This document shows positions 55,941-62,334 of a stretch of 64,000 bases of DNA, piece after piece. The DNA is from DASRIA01 sp963768885 (GTDB taxonomy: Bacteria; Actinomycetota; Thermoleophilia; Solirubrobacterales; JBBDJG01). The notes under the pieces were generated by a model that worked only from the letters and a program-made list of their open reading frames with translations, was not told the DNA's origin and made no database searches. The position numbers were made by a program, and so were the translations under genes. The DNA is taken from assembly GCA_963768885.1 (NCBI GenBank), contig CAVYJN010000006.1:744001-808000 (forward strand), written 5' to 3'. Each line of letters starts with the position of its first letter. Within the stretch, counting starts at the first letter, position 1.

Positions 55941-56917
55941 GCGACGCACCGCGGTCGCGTGGCGCGCCGATGGTCAGGGTCCGCAGCGACTACGGCCTGC
56001 CGTACTCCAAGGGCCTGATGGCGCAGTCGCTGATGGCGACGGGCCTGCCCTCGGAGCGCTCGTTCGCGCTCGCGCAGCAGATCGAGGAGCGGCTGGCCGC
56101 GCGCCGGTCGGCCGAGGTCGGCGTCGACGAGCTGCGGGCGGTCGCCGAGGACGTCGTGGCGGCCGCGGAGAGCGGGCAGGTGGTGGCGCGCCTGCGCCAG
56201 TGGTGGCGGGTGCGCAACCTCGATCGTCCGCTGCTGGTGCTGCTGGGCGGCGTGACAGGCGTCGGCAAGTCGACGGTCGCGACCCAGCTGGCGGGCCGGC
56301 TCGGGATCTCGCACGTGATGGCGACCGACCAGGTGCGGCAGGTCGTGCGCGCCTTCTTCTCGCACGAGTTCATGCCGTCGGTGCACCACTCGTCCTTCGA
56401 CGTCTCGAAGGCGATGTCGTCCCTGCCGCCCGACCCCTCCGGGACCGTCGCCGGCTACGTTCTCCAGGCCCAGGACATCGCGCCCGGCCTCGACGCGGTG
56501 GTCGAGCGCGCGATCTCGGACCGCACGCCGATGGTCGTCGAGGGCGTTCACCTGCTGCCGGAGATCCCGAGCGCGCACCTCTGCGAGCGCGCGACGACCG
56601 TGCGCGCGCTGATCGCGGTGCGCGACGAGGCCGAGCACCGCCAGCATTTCCACACCCGCGGGGTGCAGACGCTGCGCGCGCCCGAGCGCTACCTCGAGGC
56701 GCTGGACCGGATCCGCGTCCTGCAGGCGTACCTGATCGAGCGCGCGGAGGCTGCGGGGGTGCCGGTGATCGAGGCGCAGGGCCTCGAGGCGATGCTGCGG
56801 CGGGTGCTCGAGGTGGTGCTCGACGCGGTCGGAACCGCCTCGGGCGCTAGTCTTGCGGAGGAGTCCGGATCGGCCGGGCGCGAGCGGCGAGCGGGTCAGA
56901 AGGGAACGGGCCAATGA
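55937..56917 (+). CDS. pgk2: 2-phosphoglycerate kinase
   Basis: A 326-residue kinase phosphorylating 2-phosphoglycerate to 2,3-diphosphoglycerate, the substrate of the previous gene's enzyme. The N-terminal 80 residues form an ATP-cone-like domain (VRSDYGLPYSKGLMAQSLMA), followed by the P-loop (LLGGVTGVGKSTVATQLAGR), MATDQVRQVVRAFF and GVHLLPEIP. GTG 55937 overlaps the previous stop as GTGA. The two genes together make a complete route from a glycolytic intermediate to cDPG. Confidence 0.85.
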   Translation: MSDAPRSRGAPMVRVRSDYGLPYSKGLMAQSLMATGLPSERSFALAQQIEERLAARRSAEVGVDELRAVAEDVVAAAESGQVVARLRQWWRVRNLDRPLLVLLGGVTGVGKSTVATQLAGRLGISHVMATDQVRQVVRAFFSHEFMPSVHHSSFDVSKAMSSLPPDPSGTVAGYVLQAQDIAPGLDAVVERAISDRTPMVVEGVHLLPEIPSAHLCERATTVRALIAVRDEAEHRQHFHTRGVQTLRAPERYLEALDRIRVLQAYLIERAEAAGVPVIEAQGLEAMLRRVLEVVLDAVGTASGASLAEESGSAGRERRAGQKGTGQ

Positions 56918-57606
56918 GATTCTTCATAGACACGGGATCTGTCGCAGAGGTCGAGGAGATCGCGGCATGGGGCATCCTCTCGGGAGCGACCACGAACCCG
57001 TCGCTGCTCGCCAAGGAGAAGGGCGAGCCCGGTGAGATCGTGCGCCGCATCTGCGACCTCGTCGGCGGCCCCGTGAGCGCCGAGGTCGTGTCCGACGACG
57101 CCGCGGGCATGATCGAGGAGGGCCACGCGCTCGCGACGCTGCACGAGCACGTCGTGGTGAAGGTGCCCTTCTCGCACGAGGGGCTGGCCGCGACCCGGGC
57201 GCTCTCGGACGACGGCATCCGGGTCAACATGACCCTGGTCTTCTCGGCCAACCAGGCTCTGCTCACGGCGCAGGCCGGCGCGGCGTTCGCGTCCTGCTTC
57301 ATGGGCCGGCTCGACGACATCTCGATCGACTCCACCACCGTGGTTCGCGAGATCGTCGAGACGCTGCGCCCCGGTGGCACGACGACCGAGGTGCTCGCCG
57401 CCTCGATCCGCCACCCCGAACACGTCGTGACGGCCGCGCGGCTCGGCTGCGAGGTCGCGACCGTGCCCACCAAGGTGTTTCGCCAGATGCTCTCGCACCC
57501 GCTCACCGAGCAGGGTCGCGAGCGCTTCAAGTCGGACTGGGAGTCCAGGCCAGAGTTCGTCGAATGGCTTCGTGAGCTGGTTTCGAAGCAGCCGGCGTCG
57601 GCTTAG
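56914..57606 (+). CDS. fsa: Small transaldolase / fructose-6-phosphate aldolase-like
   Basis: A 230-residue transaldolase of the short (FSA/TalC) subfamily: MRFFIDTGSVAEVEEIAAWG, SGATTNPSLL, VVKVPFSHEGLAA (Schiff-base Lys near residue 87), VNMTLVFSANQALLTAQAGA, and CFMGRLDDI. A normal-length member. Transaldolase versus aldolase activity cannot be told by motif. ATG overlaps the kinase stop as ATGA; its 3' end overlaps the following rho-like gene by 35 bases. Confidence 0.88.
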   Translation: MRFFIDTGSVAEVEEIAAWGILSGATTNPSLLAKEKGEPGEIVRRICDLVGGPVSAEVVSDDAAGMIEEGHALATLHEHVVVKVPFSHEGLAATRALSDDGIRVNMTLVFSANQALLTAQAGAAFASCFMGRLDDISIDSTTVVREIVETLRPGGTTTEVLAASIRHPEHVVTAARLGCEVATVPTKVFRQMLSHPLTEQGRERFKSDWESRPEFVEWLRELVSKQPASA

Positions 57607-59029
57607 CGCCGAGTCGCCGGGGGCCGAGGCGGCCCCGGCGCTGGCGCTCGAGGAGGTGGAGGGCAGGCCCCTCGCGGACCTGCACGCGCTGGCCGCGCAG
57701 GCCGGCATCCCGCGCTACCGGCTGATGCGCAGGGAGCAGCTCGTCTCCGCGCTCACCGGCGGCGCCGTCGCGACCCCCGAGCCGGCCGTCGCCCGCCGCG
57801 TCGAGCCCGTTCCCGCGGAGGCCCGCAGGCAGGAGACCGAGGACCTGCTCGAGGAGCACGCGGTCGCCGAGGAGATCGAGGAGCCCGAGCCGGAGCCGGA
57901 GCCCGAGCCGGAGGAAGCGGAGCCCGAGCCGGAGCCGGAGATCGAGGCCGAAGCCGAGGTCGAGGCAGCGCCCGAGGACGAGGATCTCGAGGGAGAGCTG
58001 CGGTCCGGGGTGCTCGACCTGGTCGCGGACGGGTACGGGTTCCTGCGCGTCTCCGGGCTGCTGCGCTCACCGGAGGACCCCTATGTCTCGCGGGACCTGG
58101 TGCGCCGCCACGGCCTGCGACGCGGCGAACGGGTGGCGGGCATCGTCGGCGGCGGCCCGCACGAGCGGCGACCGCGCCTGTCGAACGTGGAGACGATCGA
58201 GGGCCGGCCGGTGACCGAGTCGCGCGACGTCCCGCCCGCGCTCGAGGAGCTGCCCGCGCGACGCCCGTCCCGGCCGCTGAGCTTCGGCGACTCCGATGCG
58301 GCGCGGATGGTGGAGCTGGTGGCACCGCTCGGATACGGCCAGCGGGTGCTCGTCTCGGGGCCGCCGGGCAGCGGCGCCACGGCGCTGCTGCGCCAGATTG
58401 CGGAGGGGATCGAGAGCGGCGGGACGCGCGTGCTGGTCGCGCTCGTCGACGTGCGCCCGGAGGAGGTGGGCGAATGGCCCGCCGCCGTGGAGGTCGCCGC
58501 AGCGGATGCGGGCAGCTCGCCTCGCGAGCAGGTCGCGCTGGCCGAGCTCGCGCTGGAGCGGGCCAAGCGGATCGCGGAGCGGGGCGAGGACGTCGTGCTC
58601 GTGCTCGATTCGATCAGCCGGCTGACCCGCGCCTACGGGCTCGCGCGCGGCGCGGGCACCGGGGAGGCGCATGCGGTGGGCCCGGTGGCCGTCGAATCGG
58701 TGAAGCGCTGGTTCGCCGCGGCCCGGGACGCCGGCGACGGCTCGCTGACGATCATCGCGGCCGCGCGCGTGGAGTCGGAGTCCGCCTTCGAGACGCTCGT
58801 CCACGAGGCGCTCGAGGACAGCGCCGGCAGCGTCGTGCGGCTCAGCCCCGAGCTGGCCGCGAAGGGCATGCGCCCGGCGATCGACCCCGCCCGCTCGCGG
58901 ACCCTGGGCGAGGAGGCGCTGATCGACGACGAGCGCCGCCGCACGCTCGAGAACATGCGCGGGGTTGCCCGCTCGCTCGATCCAGCCGAGGCCTGGGAGT
59001 TCCTGGCCGAGCGCGCACGTGAGGCCTGA
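57572..59029 (+). CDS. rho: Rho-family protein with degenerate ATPase site
   Basis: A 485-residue protein with the Rho layout: N-terminal helical domain, an acidic Glu/Pro spacer (about 88-135), cold-shock RNA-binding domain (GVLDLVADGYGFLRVSG, DPYVSRDLVRRHGL) and RecA-like ATPase. But Walker A reads GPPGSGATALLRQIA: the P-loop lysine is Ala 269 (codon GCC 58376-58378). The catalytic-Glu motif DERPEE reads DVRPEE (Val 294), and the SRK motif reads SPE (425-427). Walker B (VVLVLDSISRLTRAYG) is intact. ATPase activity is therefore doubtful. GTG start inside fsa. A canonical rho may exist elsewhere. Confidence 0.85.
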   Translation: MSWFRSSRRRLSAESPGAEAAPALALEEVEGRPLADLHALAAQAGIPRYRLMRREQLVSALTGGAVATPEPAVARRVEPVPAEARRQETEDLLEEHAVAEEIEEPEPEPEPEPEEAEPEPEPEIEAEAEVEAAPEDEDLEGELRSGVLDLVADGYGFLRVSGLLRSPEDPYVSRDLVRRHGLRRGERVAGIVGGGPHERRPRLSNVETIEGRPVTESRDVPPALEELPARRPSRPLSFGDSDAARMVELVAPLGYGQRVLVSGPPGSGATALLRQIAEGIESGGTRVLVALVDVRPEEVGEWPAAVEVAAADAGSSPREQVALAELALERAKRIAERGEDVVLVLDSISRLTRAYGLARGAGTGEAHAVGPVAVESVKRWFAAARDAGDGSLTIIAAARVESESAFETLVHEALEDSAGSVVRLSPELAAKGMRPAIDPARSRTLGEEALIDDERRRTLENMRGVARSLDPAEAWEFLAERAREA

Positions 59030-59038
59030 GGGCCGCCG

Positions 59039-59054
59039 CCGGCGACTTCGCCGG
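59039..59054. terminator. Hairpin between convergent rho and a small hypothetical gene
   Basis: CCGGCG/CGCCGG, a perfect 6-bp stem with a 4-base loop (ACTT), 10 bases after the rho stop and 5 before the stop of the convergent gene. There is no U tract, so strength is uncertain. Confidence 0.35.
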
Positions 59055-59059
59055 TCCGC

Positions 59060-59530
59060 TCAGCCCGGGTAGGCGACGGGCTTCCAGGAGGGCTCGGGCG
59101 AGAGCTCGATCAGCTCGGAGTCGCGATCGGGCTGCACGTAGCCGAAGCTGTGCGTGTCCGCGTGGAAGAAGATGTCGAGCTCGCCTTCCTTGACGCGCTG
59201 GTCGAGCCAGGCGCCGCGGAACACGAGCCGCCGCAGCCAGTGCACGAGCGAACGGTCCGCCGGGCCGACGAGGTCGTACCAGCGCTCGTTGACGTGCTCG
59301 CCCAGCGGGGAGGAGGGCTCGCGTATGTCGCCGTTCACGGCGAGGTTGACGAGATCGTCCAGCTCCTCGACCGCAAGCCCCGGCTGCACGAAGCAGAGCT
59401 TCACGGCGGCCTGCTCGACGCGCTGCCGGAAGTCCTCCTCGTTGAAGGTGAAGCGCAACTCCCCGTATTCGAGGACGTAGTCCTCCCCGGAGTTGTAGTT
59501 GCCCCGCTTCTTGGTGTCGTCTCGTGACAT
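59060..59530 (-). CDS. Hypothetical protein
   Basis: A 156-residue acidic cytoplasmic protein (MSRDDTKKRGNYNSGEDYVL at the start; EEDFRQRVEQAAVKLCFVQP, WLRRLVFRGAWLDQRVKEGE, ELDIFFHADTHSFGYVQPDR). No signal peptide, membrane segment or catalytic motif seen. It converges on the rho-like gene. ATG 59530 is the only good start: the longer frame upstream is low-complexity. I do not recognise the family. Confidence 0.65.
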   Translation of the reverse strand: MSRDDTKKRGNYNSGEDYVLEYGELRFTFNEEDFRQRVEQAAVKLCFVQPGLAVEELDDLVNLAVNGDIREPSSPLGEHVNERWYDLVGPADRSLVHWLRRLVFRGAWLDQRVKEGELDIFFHADTHSFGYVQPDRDSELIELSPEPSWKPVAYPG

Positions 59531-59671
59531 GGTGTGGGTGCGGCCCCGCCTCGGAGCGCGTCTGAATCTTACGTGCGAGTCCTGCCCGGGCGCGACCACG
59601 TGACAGGTGTTTTGCACAGGACCGCCCAGCGGCCCACGATCAGTTTCGGGTTCCCGGGCCTTCTTCTTGAA

Positions 59672-60118
59672 ATGCGGCGGTTTCGAGTCGAACAGTCCCT
59701 CACGCTGGAGGCGCCCGGCGGCGCGATCGAGGCCTGGATCGCGGAGTCGTTTCGCGCGCGGCTGCTGGGGTGGGGGGGACTGGCCGCCGTCGATCCCGGC
59801 CGAGGCCTCGTGATCCCGCGCTGCCGCTCGGTGCACACCTTCGGCATGCGGTTCCCGATCGACGTCGCGTTCGTCGACTGGCCGCCCGTCCCGCGGGGCG
59901 CCGTGCTCGCGCTCCACGAGGCGGTGGGCGCGATGCGGGTCCTGCGCTGCGGCGGAGGGCGCGCCGGCCGCGTCGCCGCGCTCGAGGCGCCCCCCGGCAC
60001 GCTCGCCGCGCTTGGGTTGCGTCCCGGGGCGTCGGTCCTGCTGCCCGTCGGGGAGCGGCTGTTAACTTCACGACGTGAGCGCCGATGCGCCGATCGAGGT
60101 CTGGCAGGCCCCCGTTGA
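59672..60118 (+). CDS. DUF192 family protein
   Basis: About 148 residues with the DUF192 pattern: an N-terminal strand (VEQSLTLEAPGG), IAESFRARLLGWGGLA, IPRCRSVHTFGMRFPIDVAF (the conserved H-T-x-x-M/F core), and GAMRVLRCGGGRAGRVAALE. The family is small, often periplasmic, of unknown biochemical role. There is no clear ribosome-binding site at ATG 59672. The last 44 bases overlap the next gene, which may mean a shorter true 3' end. Confidence 0.72.
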   Translation: MRRFRVEQSLTLEAPGGAIEAWIAESFRARLLGWGGLAAVDPGRGLVIPRCRSVHTFGMRFPIDVAFVDWPPVPRGAVLALHEAVGAMRVLRCGGGRAGRVAALEAPPGTLAALGLRPGASVLLPVGERLLTSRRERRCADRGLAGPR

Positions 60119-60779
60119 CGTGCATGCGCGGGATTCGCGTTCACTGCTTCGCACGCTCGCACCCGAGGAGCGGCGGCGGGCCGCGTCCGGCACGTCACGG
60201 GCGCTGCGCTGGGCCGCGGGGCGCTCCGCGCTGCGGGTGATCCTTGCGGGGTATCTCGGCTCCGATCCCGCCACGATCGCCTTCGAGCACGGGCCGCACG
60301 GCAAGCCCTCCGTGACCGGCGGGCCCGAGTTCAGCTTCTCGGCCTCCGGTGGCATGGCGCTCGTCGCCGTCTCGCCGGCCGGGCCGGTCGGCGTGGACGT
60401 CGAGCGCATCCGGCCGCGGCGAGCCGCCGGGCGCATCGCGCGCAGCCGGTTCGCGGCGGCGGAGCGCACGGCGCTCGCCGCGCGCGGCCCGCGCGCCGGG
60501 CAGGCGGCCTTCCACCGCTGCTGGGCCGCCAAGGAGGCATACGCGAAGGGCCTCGGGCGCGGCCTCGCCCTGGGCCTCGACCGCTACTCGGTCGCCGGCC
60601 TCGTTGGCCCGGAGGCGACGGCTCGCTGCGCGGTCGAGCACCCTGGCCGGTCCGGCGAGCCGTGGGAGGTCGAGCGGCTGCCGGCGGCGGCGGGATACGC
60701 CGCGGCGATCGCGGCCGCGGGGCCGGCCTGGCGGGCCGAGCTGCGCCCCTACCCCGGGCCGGAGGGCCGCGATGGCTGA
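60075..60779 (+). CDS. 4'-phosphopantetheinyl transferase (Sfp/AcpT type)
   Basis: A 234-residue Sfp-type enzyme that moves phosphopantetheine from CoA to carrier proteins: GRSALRVILAGYLG, FEHGPHGKPSV, GPVGVDVERIRP (metal-binding Asp/Glu near residue 105) and CWAAKEAYAKGLGRGL near 150 are its signature blocks. Start GTG 60075. TAACTT at 60063-60068 sits about 6 bases before it, so transcription may start at or next to the GTG, giving a leaderless mRNA. It overlaps the DUF192 tail. Confidence 0.85.
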   Translation: MSADAPIEVWQAPVDVHARDSRSLLRTLAPEERRRAASGTSRALRWAAGRSALRVILAGYLGSDPATIAFEHGPHGKPSVTGGPEFSFSASGGMALVAVSPAGPVGVDVERIRPRRAAGRIARSRFAAAERTALAARGPRAGQAAFHRCWAAKEAYAKGLGRGLALGLDRYSVAGLVGPEATARCAVEHPGRSGEPWEVERLPAAAGYAAAIAAAGPAWRAELRPYPGPEGRDG

Positions 60780-61224
60780 GCGTGCCGAACGGGAGCAGGT
60801 CCTGTCGGAGCGCAACATCGCCCTGCTGCGCGAGGCCTACGAGGCGATCGGCGAGGACGGGCTCGAGGGCGCGGCCGCATGGGAGCTGATCGACGACGAC
60901 ATCCTGATCCGGGACCGCCCCGAGGCCCCCGACCCGCAGACCTACCGCGGCCGCGAAGGCGCGCGCAAGGCGCTCGCCGTCAGCGACGAGAGCTTCGAGT
61001 CGTTCGCGATGGTTCCGGTCGAGATGATCGGGGTCGGCGACCAGCACGTCGTCGTGGTGCTGAGGATGTCGGGCCGCGGCCGCGGGAGCGGCGTCCCCGT
61101 CGAGGAGACGATCGCGCACCTCTGGACGGTGCGCGGCGGCAAGGCGGTCGCGCTCCAGGTCTACACCGACCCCGCGGACGCGCTGCGCGACGCGCGCGCG
61201 GCCGGCGACGCGGACGGGGGATAG
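60772..61224 (+). CDS. SnoaL/NTF2-like protein
   Basis: A 150-residue protein similar in layout to the two SnoaL proteins further left: ERNIALLREAYEAIGEDG helix, DPQTYRGREGARKALA loop, and EETIAHLWTVRGGKAVALQV strands. Overlaps the transferase stop by 8 bases. Role unknown. Confidence 0.78.
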   Translation: MAERAEREQVLSERNIALLREAYEAIGEDGLEGAAAWELIDDDILIRDRPEAPDPQTYRGREGARKALAVSDESFESFAMVPVEMIGVGDQHVVVVLRMSGRGRGSGVPVEETIAHLWTVRGGKAVALQVYTDPADALRDARAAGDADGG

Positions 61225-61233
61225 GCTCCGCCG

Positions 61234-62328
61234 ATGGCGCGGATCGTGGTCTTCGGGGCAACGGGGTACACCGGCCGGCTCACCGCCGAGGCGCTCGTGG
61301 CGCGGGGCGAGCGGCCCGTGCTCGCGGCCCGCGGCGCCGACCGGGTGGCCGCGCTCGCCGCCGAGCTCGGCGGCCTCGATACCGCGGTCGCCGACGTGGG
61401 GAGGCCGGAGACGGTTCGCGCGCTCGTCGAGCGCGGCGACGTGCTCGTCGCCACGGTCGGCCCGTTCGTGCGCTACGGCCACCCGGCCGTCGAGGCGGCC
61501 GTCGGCGCCGGTGCGGCCTACATCGACTCGACCGGCGAGCCGGTCTTCATCCGCGAGGTCTTCGAGCGCTACGGCCCCGCCGCCGCGCGCAGCGGCGCCG
61601 CGCTGATGACGGCGATGGGCTACGACTGGGTGCCCGGCAACCTCGCCGGGGCGCTCGCCGCGGAGCGCGCCGGCCCGGCGGCCGTGCGCGTCGACACGGG
61701 CTACTTCCTCACCGGCAGCGCGGGAATGAGCGGCGGCACCCGCGCCACGACCGCCGCCGGGTTCAGCGCGCCGGGGTTCGCGTGGCGCGACGGCCGCATC
61801 GTCACCGAGCGCGCGGCCAAGCGCGTGCGCGCGTTCGAGGTGGGCGGCGCGAGCCGGCAGGCCGTGAGCGCCGGTGCATCAGACCACTTCGGGATCCCGC
61901 GCTTCGCGCCGGGTGTGCGGGAGGTGAACGCCTACCTCGGCTGGTTCGGCGGGATGTCGCGTCCCCTGCAGGTCTTCTCGGCGGCCGGGTCGGCCGCGAT
62001 GTCGGTCCCCGGCGCACGCGCGCTCACCGAGGCGGCGACCAAGCGCTTCGTGAAGGGGTCGACGGGCGGCCCGGGCGAGCAGGAGCGCGCGAACAGCGGC
62101 TCCCACGTCGTCGCGATCGCCTACGACGCCGGGGGCAGCGAGCTCGCGGAGGTGCACCTCACCGGCGTCAACGCCTACACGTTCACGGCGGGGATGATGG
62201 CGTGGGCTGCGGGGCGCGCACGCGCGGGCGCCGTGCAGGGCACCGGCGCGCTCGCCCCGGTCGAGGCCTTCGGGCTGCGGGAGCTCGAGGCCGGTGCCGC
62301 CGAGGCCGGCCTCGCCGAGGCCGGCTAG
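61234..62328 (+). CDS. Saccharopine dehydrogenase-like / trans-acting enoyl reductase-like oxidoreductase
   Basis: A 364-residue protein with N-terminal Rossmann fold (IVVFGATGYTGRLTAEALVA), GPFVRYGHPAVEAAVGAGAA, YIDSTGEPVFIREV and a second domain resembling the saccharopine dehydrogenase group (DWVPGNLAGALAAERAGPAA). The group includes the mycobacterial trans-acting enoyl reductase and lipid-modifying enzymes; substrate unknown. Located after the SnoaL gene and convergent with the sugar dehydrogenase. Confidence 0.8.
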   Translation: MARIVVFGATGYTGRLTAEALVARGERPVLAARGADRVAALAAELGGLDTAVADVGRPETVRALVERGDVLVATVGPFVRYGHPAVEAAVGAGAAYIDSTGEPVFIREVFERYGPAAARSGAALMTAMGYDWVPGNLAGALAAERAGPAAVRVDTGYFLTGSAGMSGGTRATTAAGFSAPGFAWRDGRIVTERAAKRVRAFEVGGASRQAVSAGASDHFGIPRFAPGVREVNAYLGWFGGMSRPLQVFSAAGSAAMSVPGARALTEAATKRFVKGSTGGPGEQERANSGSHVVAIAYDAGGSELAEVHLTGVNAYTFTAGMMAWAAGRARAGAVQGTGALAPVEAFGLRELEAGAAEAGLAEAG

Positions 62329-62334
62329 CGAGGA

